Origin: Labyrinthula sp. Ha
Taxonomy: Eukaryota > Sar > Bigyra > Labyrinthulida > Labyrinthulaceae
Direction: 5' to 3'
NCBI GenBank assembly: GCA_015227615.1
Contig: JAALGZ010000012.1
Coordinates: 186,001-250,000 of the forward strand
DNA length: 64,000 nucleotides
This document shows, piece by piece, positions 43,973 to 56,473 of this stretch. Positions within the stretch are counted from its first letter, which is position 1. Every line of letters begins with the position of its first letter. A program made the translations under genes and the position numbers. The notes under the pieces were generated by a model that saw only the letters and a program-made list of their open reading frames with translations, was not told the origin of the DNA and ran no database searches.

Positions 43973-45649
43973 ATGACGAATTATCTTGGCTTTTTTTTAT
44001 TTCTCTCAGTGTTCCTTACACTTGTAAACGCCAGTGCTCAAGTTCCTCTTGTCGCTGGTAACTTTACTTTCTCAACTCCAAGGTATTCAAATTACATGGG
44101 AGATTTTGACGAAGATTGTTCCATTACAGCTCCTATGGTCAAACTCGCACCCGATGAAAATTTATGTGACTTGGATAGTATCGAAACAAATGTTACAGGA
44201 AGAGTTCTTATTACGTTTATTATTTTAAGGTTTGGTTGTTATGAAGAAATTGCTTATGAGAACGCAATAGAACTTGGTGCTATTGCACTGATAGATGCTG
44301 TTTTCATGCCACCTGGATCTTATCATAGTGTTCATAATGCGGGACAAAGTTTCAAAAAGGGGGAAGTTCCTTTTTTGCAAGTAGGAAATGAATTCTATGA
44401 ATTGTTTGGAGACGAAGACTCTAGTCCTGGTTTTGATATATTAGATGATACTCAAATTAATATCAAAGGTTGTGCAGATATAACACCGGTTATAGAATGT
44501 TATGAAATATACCCCTATGTTGAGAAAACTTTTGCACTTGCAGCAGGATTTGGCATATTTCTAGCATACAAGGCATTTAGAAAGCTAAAGAACACACCTG
44601 CAACTATACCAAGATTAGCACTTATTGCTTATGAGTCATTGTTCTTATTGTTTACTGCTGTTGTACTTTTTTTTGGACTAAGTCTTAGACAATCCGTGAA
44701 TTGGGTTGATGGAAGAATTGTTTCTGCTCAAGCTAAAGATGTGTTTGGAACACTTCAAATAGTTGGTGTTATTCATGGTTCTCTTATGAACGCCATCTAT
44801 TGGAACGCACTGCGCAAGGGCTGTTTTCTAAGAGAAGCCATAACATCACAATACTGGAACAAAAACTTTTTCCTTTCTCCATGGCAACTCGTTGCACTAG
44901 GAATATCAATTTTCTTCTTTGTTGAGTATACAATACTTCTTGTAAACTATTATCAATGTGATGTTGAGGATTTTGAGGCTTTTCTTCGAATTGTTATATG
45001 GGTAGATATTCTAGGTGGTGTAGCTTTTTTTCTGACTATGATGTATTTCATACTTACTCTAAGAAACATTTTGGTTGGATCGAAAAGTCAAGATGGCTTC
45101 TTTAATAGGAAAAGCTGCAGTAATAAACTTCATTTCTTGTGGAATGCTTTTAAAGGAGTGATCATAGTTGAAATGGTAACCTACAGCAAAGGCTTACCAA
45201 ATAGTACCACTGTCAGAGAAATTAATACAAAGCTACTCTTTCTATCAATTCACCTGTCAAAATGGTTAATCCTCAGTGTTATCCTTATGATAACTGCCTA
45301 CTGTTTGATTCTTTTTGGTTTCTTTGACAGTTTCCCTTATGGATTAGATCAAGATGATCCTGCAGGCTGTAGAATCTTTTCTTTCTATTTTGCATATGTC
45401 AGCGTTAGAGTATTCTTATCATATTGTAAAATCATTGGATTAGCAGGACCTTCACGAAAAAAATATTCAGAAATAGAAGCTATAGAAAAAGAATTTACGA
45501 AAAATCAAACTGTGTATAATCGGCGACAAGTAAGCATTGGAGGAGCATCTCTTACTACGAATACAAAAAGTATTTTTGATCACCCTACGTTTAACAAAGG
45601 TATTGACAATAAAATTCACTATAGAAATGAAGTCGATATTAGTTTGTAA
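43973..45649 (+). CDS. PA-domain seven-transmembrane receptor-like protein (paralog C)
   Basis: 558 residues, one exon, about 80 shorter than A and B because of a reduced tail. Signal peptide about 1-22 (VNASAQ). The ectodomain has the same PA-like order (LCDLD, TGRVLIT, GCYEEIAYENAIELGA, PPGSYHSVHNAG, VPFLQVGNEFY) and an acidic stretch, FGDEDSSPGFD, shared with D but not with A or B. Span 2 follows IPRLALIAYESL, and span 3 carries HGSLMNAIYWNALRKGC. Spans 4 and 5 differ most from A and B. The loop between spans 5 and 6 is about 75 residues, and the last span ends SYCKIIGLAGPSRKK. The C-terminus EVDISL resembles EAEISL of D, a hydrophobic end that could be a PDZ-type ligand. Inferred surface receptor-like protein of unknown ligand. 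Confidence 0.82.
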   Translation: MTNYLGFFLFLSVFLTLVNASAQVPLVAGNFTFSTPRYSNYMGDFDEDCSITAPMVKLAPDENLCDLDSIETNVTGRVLITFIILRFGCYEEIAYENAIELGAIALIDAVFMPPGSYHSVHNAGQSFKKGEVPFLQVGNEFYELFGDEDSSPGFDILDDTQINIKGCADITPVIECYEIYPYVEKTFALAAGFGIFLAYKAFRKLKNTPATIPRLALIAYESLFLLFTAVVLFFGLSLRQSVNWVDGRIVSAQAKDVFGTLQIVGVIHGSLMNAIYWNALRKGCFLREAITSQYWNKNFFLSPWQLVALGISIFFFVEYTILLVNYYQCDVEDFEAFLRIVIWVDILGGVAFFLTMMYFILTLRNILVGSKSQDGFFNRKSCSNKLHFLWNAFKGVIIVEMVTYSKGLPNSTTVREINTKLLFLSIHLSKWLILSVILMITAYCLILFGFFDSFPYGLDQDDPAGCRIFSFYFAYVSVRVFLSYCKIIGLAGPSRKKYSEIEAIEKEFTKNQTVYNRRQVSIGGASLTTNTKSIFDHPTFNKGIDNKIHYRNEVDISL

Positions 45650-48600
45650 TTCCGACTTTACGAAAATTTGTCTTTATCCGATGATTTTGTATTCAGGTTT
45701 TCTAGAGAACTTGCTTAACTGAGATTTTGAGCTCCTTCCAGAAAGTAGTTATTGTGACATGGAAGGGTTTCTACACTAGAAAGGACTTCACTCGATCGCC
45801 TTATGACGAGATATATATATTGAGCTAAGGTGAATCTAATCTTGTACTACTCTTAAGATATTTGCTTTCATAATAGCATGAAAGGTTATTTCTAGTATTT
45901 TTGAGTTTTTAGTTATAACGTAATTATCTTTATTGTATTATAACTCTCACCTGAGTACCTAATGCGAAATCGCTCAAATGATCCTGTGTGTTTTCATGGG
46001 AGGTTGTAGAAACTGGGTTAAGCTTATAGAAGAATAAGTTTTGCTTTGTATTAACAGGGTGCTCGCTTGCATTTGGTCTGAAGAATCTGGCAACATCTGG
46101 AAATCATATATTCTTGTCGGTGCTAGTAAGATTATGGGGACTATAATTTTAGATTACTCATAGTCTGAAATAAAGTATTGAAGAAATATATTCTGTGGGA
46201 AATATTTCTATATAGTGGAGTGAGAGGAATAATTAGTTTTATACATATTTTTATATTATTATTATGACTATTTATTCTAGAGAATTGTTAATGAATATTA
46301 TATTACTGTACTCTTTGGAGACCGTAAAAAGTTAACAAAGCTTGTTACTTAGCTTTTACTACATTAGTTTTCCAATACTTAATATATGTCTACAGCTTTC
46401 AAAGAACAGTTGCACTTACTTATCTATTCTTTGTAAAGCCTTTTCTAACTTTGCTTTAAATTACTTTTACCTATTCCTTACAAATTAATTACAGAAAACT
46501 TCCACCTGTTGGGATCGGGCATTCACTTGGTAAATTCAGCACCGGTGAAGTAGACATAGTTACACAATTCAATACAATATTGACCATAAGGGGATTCGTA
46601 TCATTGAGTAGATAACCTGAAAGAGCTTGGAGAGATCCTTAAAATGGTATCAGTAATGTCTTCTAACTTATAATAGTTGTTGAGATATAGAAGTTATACT
46701 GTTTGCTTTTCCCTGTGATTATGTATTAGTATAGTATTGTGTAAAAGTGTATCCATCATGCAGCAATGCAATATTATGTTGTATCTATGTATATTGTGAA
46801 CAGTCAGTAAGGAGATAGTTATACAGTCGACTGCTTAGTGTTTGACTGTGTCCCAAAGCAAAGGACCAAACTATCAAGGACACAGAATGTACTAAGTAGG
46901 GAGGTAGTAGCGTGGAACTGTTAATGAACTCAGTAATACCCAACCTGGCTTAGAAGCGGCAAGTTTCTAGAGAACTTATTAATTACTCTTAACTATTAAA
47001 TCTAGCTTACATAGTCAAGTAATTATTGAAGAACGGGTAACTCAGGAATTCACTTCCTTTAGAAAACTGCTTTCTAATTAATATTCTAGATATGGTGGTT
47101 CTATAAGAAGTATTAAGTGTTCTTTAGTGGGAAAACAAGCAAGCAGAATGAAAGAAAAAATAAAGCAAGGGCGTGAACACTTCCCTGTTTCTTCCTTCAC
47201 TATATCTTTTTTCTTAGCCTTCGGTTTGAAGTAATTAATCGCACATTTGCAGCACTATTTGCTACCAGATCTGTAACATTTTATTCTTGTTGACTGTAAG
47301 CTCAGGAATTCTAGGTTCTCAGAATATTCCCTGTTCTGGTTCAAGCCAAGCTCTACATACCATGATGAACTCACTATGTGAGGAACTATATATTTCTTTT
47401 GATATTCTTTAGCCTTCAGAATTCTTATTTAAGGAGAATTTATATTTTTAGTTTTTGGAATTGATTGATTGATAAATTATCAAGAAGTTTTATGACTAGG
47501 TTTTACTTATTGATAAAGGTTAATTATGACGCAACTATTAAGGTTGAATAATGATACTCAATTTATAATCAGCAAAAACAAAATTTATCTGATACGATTC
47601 AAAAACCAAACTCTGTCATATAAAATTAGATTCCTTTAATTATCCATAAGTCTTATAAAAAACAACGCCTACTCTGAGTATATGCTTCCAGAAAATATCC
47701 CGCTCAAATCTCTTCTTTTTTGAGTTTTACCTCTAAGATAGTATAGCTGAGGTGCCTCCTATTATTGTTTAGTTTTCTTACTTTGAACTTAATATGAATA
47801 CTTTATTGAGAGAAAATATATTGAACATGTCTGAGTAGAGATTCTGAAACATCGGGGAAGACAAGACTAATTACCGTGATATTTGATTGACTGAAGTTAC
47901 TTATTATTTCTGCCATTGTGTTACTCTGGTGACACTTTCTGATGCTTCATTTCCCTTTTTTATTTTATTCAGGAATAAATAGGTTAGTCTTGAAGGTTAG
48001 TCTCGCTTCATTTTCCTATAACCATTCAGCCATATCGAGAAAGATAATTAGTGAAACTTAAATTATTGGGAAAGTTATTGATATTTCCGGGGTCAAAATT
48101 CCCAATTCCTCGTGGATAGAAGATCCTTTGGTCTAGTGCATAGAATCCGGATGTCTGCTTTCCCGGTTGCAACTTTCTCCCAAAATCAATAATATGGATT
48201 GTTAAGAACCATGCTTTTCTCATCGAAGTATCTTTTTTACTTGTCTCAACGTGACCTTCCCATCTAGTCCATTTTATATTGTTTTTCATGTTTTAATTTT
48301 GTACTGTTAGAAGATAGGGCTAATTCATACAACCCTTCGTAATTGAAGCTCACAACAAGCAGTCCCACCTTTACATTTAATTCTTGAAGTTGAAGTTTAA
48401 GCATTAAAAATATCTGTTACTGTCAACATTAAGTACCTCATATCCCTGAAACTAATCTTAGCAAAACATACAGACCCGCTCAAAAGTGTGTACACAGTTA
48501 CACTTTAGCGATTAATAAGAATATTAACGTTATTCTTCGAAGGAAAAGGTAAGCTTAACCTAACCAAATTCCAATAATTCTGTCACTCGTAAAATCTCAC

Positions 48601-51600
48601 ATGTGAAAGGCGGATTACCTTGAACATTATGTTGCATGAGGGACGTGGATAAAGCATTTTAATAAAAACTAGGATAATCTAATTACAATTAGAAATCATT
48701 CGTTTTAGATTAATACCCACGATCGGCACCTGGCAGAGTAAATAGAACAATATGACCTCCAGGTAACTTAAATATGATCATCGTCACCAAGAAACCACTC
48801 AATAAGGTTCCAAACACTATAAATATTTTATGAACCTGCAACAGTTTTAAGATGTGACTGAAATTGAGAATATCAATAGCATCACGATATTTTCGTGGTC
48901 ATAGGGTATCGAATAGCTTTTAAGTACATACTATCATCACGATAACTCTAATTTTCAGATTAATCTTTCACCTTAGGAAGGTTATCCTGTTAAGAACCCT
49001 ATATTTAATATAACAGGAAACACCTGGATACCTCGGAACAACTATCTATCAAGTCTAAAACTTTCTTAAGCCAAATTTCAGTGAAAATAAGGAAATCTTG
49101 GGGTGAAATGTACAAGGCGACATTGAGATTTTTTATCGATGATCTTAGATAATTTCAATTTTCCAGGTTTACTCAAAATGAAAATAAAACTTTAAAAAAA
49201 CAACCGAATACGAAATATAATATTGATATCTAAAAATCTTTTCAGATTATATATATATGTACAATAGGATTATTTTTTGGAGTCTCGCCAGCAAAGACTT
49301 AAGATCAAATTATCCGTAAACGCTACTTAGAACAAGTGAAGAAACATCAAAATACCCCATATTCTGATACACAATGCAAGTTGTTTATTTTGCCAGCCAT
49401 AAATATCCGATAAACGTTTTTAAAGCACGTTTTACCCTATTGTATTAATGAAGAATCAAAGTTGGGTATTTTTTTCTGAGTATCTATAAACATTAAAATT
49501 AAAATTTACGACACAGTTATATCAGGCAAAGAATTTTTAAGGCTTATACTAATCTCTAAAAGGCATTTAATATTAACCCATGAAAATTATTTTAGCCCTT
49601 GACGTGTATTCTTACGGGATTTAATCTATCGATTTTTTTTGCTTACATTACATGTACTATTTCTAACCATTTCTAAAATGTGAAAGATCAAGAAAATAAC
49701 TACTGCACAGAATATCGTCTGAATAAAATACAAAGTACAAGAAGAATCGAATTCATTTCATATAAATGGCGCAATCATTGTAATACCACAATTCAAGGAT
49801 CAGGTGACGGAAACCACAATACTAATTTGTAGAAATATGCATCGATCAACACTTGTGTCATCGGACAAAGATATTTAATACAAATATCTAGTACATGTCT
49901 TTGCTCAATATGAATTAATTGAGAGTTGAACAGAGAATTAGTACCATGAGAGCTATAAGAAGTAGTTTATGATGGGTATTCTAATATATAAGATTTGACG
50001 TGAAGAAAGACTTCTGGATTATCAGAAAATGGCATTTTGCTCTATTGCAATAGTTTTATAATTATAGTTCCAATAAACTGATAATATATCTTCTAGAAAT
50101 GTATTTGGTTATGGGGCAATGTGAAGAAAGCAGGATGATGAATAAGCGATACGAAAACCATTAATCTGTAGGTTTATATGCCATTGATTGAGTTCTTAAC
50201 GTTAACGTAGAATAGATTTGCTGTGAAATGACGTATCATTACCTTACAGGATAAAGGCACCAGTTTCTGTTTCAAGATAATCATTTCTCTAGAATACAAA
50301 TTATATATTTCATACGGCTAGATAGAGATTAATTAATACAGAATCGATAATTTATTGATTCTATTTCAGTAACGAGTCATAGTAGACCAGATTTTTACGT
50401 ATACTTTAAAGCATCCAAAATCGGTGACGCTCTTTTCATCTTATGGTATTGCTTCCTAATCAACAAGATAAAACTTACAGAATGTATGGCTTTAGATCAA
50501 CTCTTATTGAGAATATTAAGCTTATATTATCTTGTGATATATTAACTATTTCATTTTTTAGTAGTTTATTACGTTCTATTAATCACTTTTCTTTAAAAGT
50601 TTAACACCTTAATTGAAAAAAATGATAAGAATAATGTCGCCGATGTATATCCGGTTTCACTTACTTCAACAGAATAAACTAACGCTAATGAACGATCAAA
50701 AGATATTTTCAAATTGCATCAGAAATAAACCATATGTTTTGCGTGAACCTGAAATAATAAATTTGCCGTTTTTTAATATAATTACGGTTACTGAGGAGCT
50801 ATTATTGCATTTTTTTCTTATTTTTTGAGCTATAATACAACATGATAATATCACAAATTATTATGAATACAATCAAACTACATTACTAATCAATCGTTAT
50901 AAAATTTCAAGTGACTATCCCTAAAAAATTCCAATTTTCAAAGAAATGATTTTTTAAAAGAATGTTAAACTGTTTCTTTTATTGCAGAAAATTTTGAAAA
51001 GTCTATTTAACATTTTAGCTTATGTTCGAAAATTGGAATAATTAAACCAGGTGCTTCCCCCCTTATATAGGACCTCAAGGATTGTTTTCGTTATTCGATC
51101 ATGCCACTTACATTTTTTATCTCACCGAGTTCCAATAGTCAAAGTAATTATTATTTCAAGAGATGATACGATTAGCTCTTTATATTTTTGGTTGGATAAC
51201 ATATGGCCCATGTACCGGATGATCTAAACTTTGCTGAGATTAGCATGTGAATTGGTCGCCATTTCAGCTACATATTCATATTGCTATATACGTCAGTGAC
51301 GAGGTTTTTTTTTAAAGAAGTATAATTAAAATCTTGATTTTTGCTATAATAGTAGCCGCACATCAGGATCTATAGCTATGATAAACTTAGATTATGCCTC
51401 TCTAATATTCTAGTAGATCATCTTTGTATTGAACACTGGTCAAAAACTGGGTATTTTTTCCATGTGCTTTGGCTGTTTGTATTATCCTCTCATTTTTCAG
51501 TTATATTTTTATCTGCCGAAATTTGTTTTAATTGTTGAAAGTGATCTTCCGCGCATAAGAATTTTTGTTTTTCAGTGTATTCTTACAAATTTTTCCCGAT

Positions 51601-54600
51601 TAACAAGTTTCACTAACTAAATGAAGTTCTAGCAACTGAGCAAACTTTACATTTTGTTCAAAGATAAACATAGTATATCATCAGAGATTTTGTATTTCTT
51701 ATTCCTAGATACTAGTTCCGTTTATCAACTGGCTCTTTAGGTAAAAGAAGTAAATAATATATAAAAAACACAGGGAATTGATATTTTCCTGTGTGTAAAG
51801 GTAAGATCACCTTATCATATTAAGATGGTGTATATTCCCTTATCTATTTTCTAACAAAAATCTAAATTTTTAATACTCTTATTATTTATCAAGAACAATA
51901 TCTTTTCTTTGTCAATTATTGATTAAGTTGTATGAAAAAAGTATAGTAAGACTTATTAAATATGAATCTTGTAATGAATGATTACGCCTAATTATTTTAG
52001 AAAGGAATTTGTGCCACTTCAAGAAAACCTGGAAATCTTAGAAATTTTCTTAAATTTAGGCACTCACCAGAACATAGGAAATATAAACTATTTAAAATTA
52101 CTCAAATACTTCATTTGATTATTGAAAATACTCAAAGACTTTTTAGTGTGTATATTATAATAAGAGCAAATAATAACGGGAAATCTATACATACTCCTTT
52201 GCTATAAGCTAAAATCTCAAAGAAACGAGAGTGTTGCAAATATAAAAATAATTTGGAAATGGGCTCAAAACTTTCTGTAATGTTAAAATTTCTAAAGTTA
52301 GTAGCACATAAGTGTTGAATAAATATAATTGCCAAGGTAATGAATGAAAAAAGCGAAATATATAACTTGTTGATATACCTAATCACAGTTCCCCATCAAC
52401 CTGTTGATCGATTCATAACAACCTTCATCCCACTAAAACCCTAAAAAGACAAGCTAAATACCCACATAAACATCCGCCTATGTGCAAATGTGTCCAGGAA
52501 ATAGATGAGAAAGTACATATATAATATCTGTCTATTTAGATATCTTCCATCAACCCTAATTTAAATTAATTGTCATGAACAACTTTATAAGCTAGGATTG
52601 TTTTTTCTTCTCGACTATACACCTGTAAACATTGAAAAAAAACCGATAAATAGTTTTTAATTCAAAATTGCAATATTGACACAAGCTTAATAGAGTTTCA
52701 TAGAGTCTTCAATATCCCTCTGCTTCTATTGAAACAAAGTCTTTTTGGGTAGTATTATATATATATATACTGAATGTTATGCCTGAAAAGTGAGCTTGGT
52801 AATTATAAATTTGTGAGAAAGTTAAGGATTTGTACCTATTAGGAGAACAAAATCTTATAAACTTCAAGAATATGTTAAGAGATTAATAGTTGATGTTTAA
52901 TTTAATCATAATTCAAAATAGGGTTAAAATCTTATTGAAGTTAGAAACACTCGAAATTCTATTGTGTTGCTATATTAAACTGGTTTTTTTTATTGCTCTT
53001 GTTTTGCAAAATGTAGAATGAAAAGATGCCCATATATATTTAAACATTTATGGATGAATATCTCTTAACTTATTGCTCAATATATTACAATGAATTCAAC
53101 AAAATTGCATCAACCTTTACAATAAAGTGTTAAAAGAATGTTTAGATGGAGTATTCAAGATTGTTGTCAAGTTTTATGCTTATGAGAGCACAGAGTTCTC
53201 TATAAGCAGAACGGCATAAGAGTACAAAAGGCGGGTTACTCTACCAATATTTTTTATTGTGAAACCATTGTTTTAATTTCTTCTATGTTTTTGTATTCAG
53301 CGTTTTCTTATATGATTAACCCAATTTAAATCACTCGGCAGTAACATACCAGGAAGATACTGAGAAAAATCCGGAACAATAAGTTACTGGCCTAAGGAAA
53401 CTATATTGTCACTTGAGTTGTTTTGATTTGTTTTTTTGAACTCCAAAAAATAGTGAGTGCTTAAAAGGTATCCAGAGCTCATTGTTTATTCATATTGAAG
53501 TGAAGATTTATTCAACGTGCCATTCTTAAAGTGCAAACCTTTGAATTAATTGATCATGGAAAGATATTCTCACCTATTATATCCTAATATATTGCTCGAT
53601 GAGATAATATGGCCTAAAAGAAGAATAAAAAGATTCTGAAGATGAAAAGTAATAAAAAATATAAGTACGATAATTAAGATGTCAACGATATATACCAGTG
53701 TTCAGACATTTTTGGAGATTGATAAATGGAAACGCAACAAATAGGCAGGGCCACCTAATGGAATTACAATATAGTAGCTAGCAAGATAAAAATTACAAAA
53801 CCAAGTACTTAGAAGACACAGCAATTGTATGATTTCTATAATACTCATTAGTCAGGCTCTGGAATGCAATGAGTTGTTAACTCATTGATCTATATTTGAC
53901 ACCAAGTAGACCTATCTCCAAAAAGTAAAATTTGTTTGTAGAGCAGATATAAATGATATCCAATACAATAGATAGTTGAACTCATCTTTTTATTTGTCGA
54001 CTCAGCTATTTTATTCTTGTAGATTAGATAAACCATTAAATATATAAGAAAATTTGAAACGAATTTAAGTGTTTACCAATGCCTACAGTACTCATAGATA
54101 GAATCTGTTGCGTCATATATGAACATCAGCTTTATTTATTCTTGAAATTTTGAATTTACAGGGTTTGTTACTTAGTATGACCATCATCAACAACATGGGT
54201 CTCAACTGTTTATTTTTGGTACCAATATCTTATATATCAAACTGTAATATTTCTAAATTGATTCGAAGTACAACGCCCCACCTTATACTAAGACTGTAGT
54301 TTCTCTTCAAGTCGTTAAATATTAGAAGATATATGTGTTAGTGAAATACTAACAGCAAATTCTAGAAAGATATCTGCATAATGGAAACTATAGGAATAAC
54401 CAGCCTATCAGTACGAGTCTATGTAATGGGTAATGGGCAGTAAAATTTAGGAATAACATAGGCAAAGTATCGGTACAAGAATAACTCTTTGTCAAAACTG
54501 TAAGTGATTAGGATTTAGTACCAAAATATAGCCTCAAATATGTCACTATTTTCTTGAACTTTCAAATCGATTCTTACTAAGGTATTCGCACTCTAACTGA

Positions 54601-56046
54601 AAAGATGCTGGATCATTTTATGTATGCACATAACTTTATCTTGTAATATATACGTTCATATACAGGATTCATTAGGTTTTAAGATTTATGTCTTGGCGAC
54701 AGAGTGTTCCACGATATGTTGAAAAAAAAATAGATTACTTTAGCTATTATTATTATTTAATGATAGCACCTGTTGTTATTTTTTAAAAGAAACCAAAATT
54801 CAAGCTGGATTTTGCTATTCTGAAACCTGTCGCAGTTAGTCTACTAAAGAACCAGTCTCTTCAGGTTCTAAGTACAAGGAACGTACATAAAACTAAATTT
54901 ATTTTCAAATAAGTTGCTAAAGAATTAAGTGAAAGAAGTTACTTTTGCAAAAGAGTTTTGACTCATAGGAATTGCTACAGGATGATCCTGGAATCTAAGT
55001 TTTCGGTGTCAACACAGTACTGGTTCACTCATATTAGATGAGAAGAGCTATTAAATATTCTCGCCAAGTACACAACCAATCCTCTTTCAATTTTCCCGGC
55101 TTCTTCAGTCATAATTTTCTCTTGCATTTTCTTTATAATAGTCAAGAGGTTCTATCGTTTTAATCAAAATAACTGGGACTATTAGCACATTTACCACTAT
55201 CAAAGCCGCTGCACATAGACAAAGTGTTGAAATATCATCTCCATTGAACTGCTAGTATCTAAGCTCGAAATTTGTCCAAGCATCTAAAAGAATTAGCTGA
55301 AACCAAAGCAAATTATTGTGCATGTATGTATTGCTATAATTTTGATTTGTATTGTTATGATGAATGATCGATTTTGCCTTTTAAGCCAAGACATGTTTTG
55401 GTTAAGTAACTCTCGTAGTCGGGGCCTATCCTGCTACGGTAAGACCCAGTTTTCCTATATGAGTTGCTGCATAGAAGATTAATCGAGAATAGTGTAAGAC
55501 CTAGTGCCTTCTGATACGGCTTAATCATAAATTCGGTGAATGTTATTAAAACTGGAAGGCATAGAAGTATATTTGCTGCTGCTGATTTGGGTGTGTGAAT
55601 TTTTGATTTCTTCATTTCTCAATGCAATCTTGGACAGTTATAATTAGCCAGTTTAGTTTAGAATTGAAATGTCCATAAATAAAAAGGAAATCTATAGGTT
55701 TTATTTTTGAAAGAAATGATTTTGCTTTAAATTAATCAAAATTATTTAAAGACTAAAAATCGAGTTCTTTTAATAGATTCACTTATTGCTCCATGACATG
55801 TCCTTCACTGTTTTTTTGTCGGTATGCCTTTTTCAAGCACACTTGCTTTGCAATATAAAACCACAGAGTCTAATACTAGGACTGTATTTATAACCATCCG
55901 TAGTGTAGAACTTGAACTACCAGCTCGATTATACCAGGTTGTTCCAAACAAATGTTATGTTTACTACTAAGTAATCGCCCTTTGCTAGGAGCATTAGTCG
56001 ACTTACTCAGAATATTCAGTATAGGAACCTATCCAAGTTATGTCTT
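45650..56046. other. Long AT-rich spacer between genes C and D
   Basis: No supported gene or RNA. Short (AT)n runs occur near 49248 and 52757. The frame at 48026-48289 (minus strand, 87 codons) has no recognisable family and was not called. No copy of the receptor family or of the LTR was noticed here. Confidence 0.35.
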
Positions 56047-56127
56047 TTGTTGGGTTCCCAATTTATGCAGTCATCAGTTGGTCTGAATATATCAATACTA
56101 TGGATCCCAGCAACAACACGTTCTGTC

Positions 56128-56290
56128 TTTACACATATTCTGTGTATTTCCTGGTTTCATAATCGGGTACTTCTGAGTTCTTCTTTCCCGAACTTCTCGC
56201 CATTAACCAAGCTGATGGTCAATCGCACAAAAGAAAACGAGTTTTCAATGAATACAAGCTTGCTCAACTGGGAACATGTGTCGTAGAATG
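56128..56290 (+). promoter_or_regulatory. Upstream block conserved with gene C
   Basis: Counterpart of 43608-43830: TCGGGTACTTCT near 56163, a pyrimidine-rich stretch, an AACCAAG word and AACATGTGT near 56273. Conserved in order and in distance to the ATG while the flanking spacer is not. Confidence 0.45.
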
Positions 56291-56473
56291 CAAGGCACCA
56301 ACCTTTTTCCCCAAGTTTGAACACTTTGAACTTTCACAGAGCACTACTAACATACGCAGTGGTTCTCCTTCTTTTTATGGGTTTATAACTTCTGGAACTC
56401 TGTGGCTAAGGTAAACTGTAACGACACAACTCCTTGAGGTTGTTACGAATAATTCGTTAGCAAAGGTAATACA

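Noticed and set aside
48026-48289. Minus-strand 87-codon frame
   Set aside because: One of the longest frames in spacer, but no signal peptide, domain, splice site or neighbour supports it, and a frame of this length is expected by chance.
55398-55420. GTTAAGTAACTCTCGTAGTC resembling part of the LTR, as a possible solo-LTR scrap
   Set aside because: The match covers only about 15 bases and none of the strongly conserved central LTR block is nearby.
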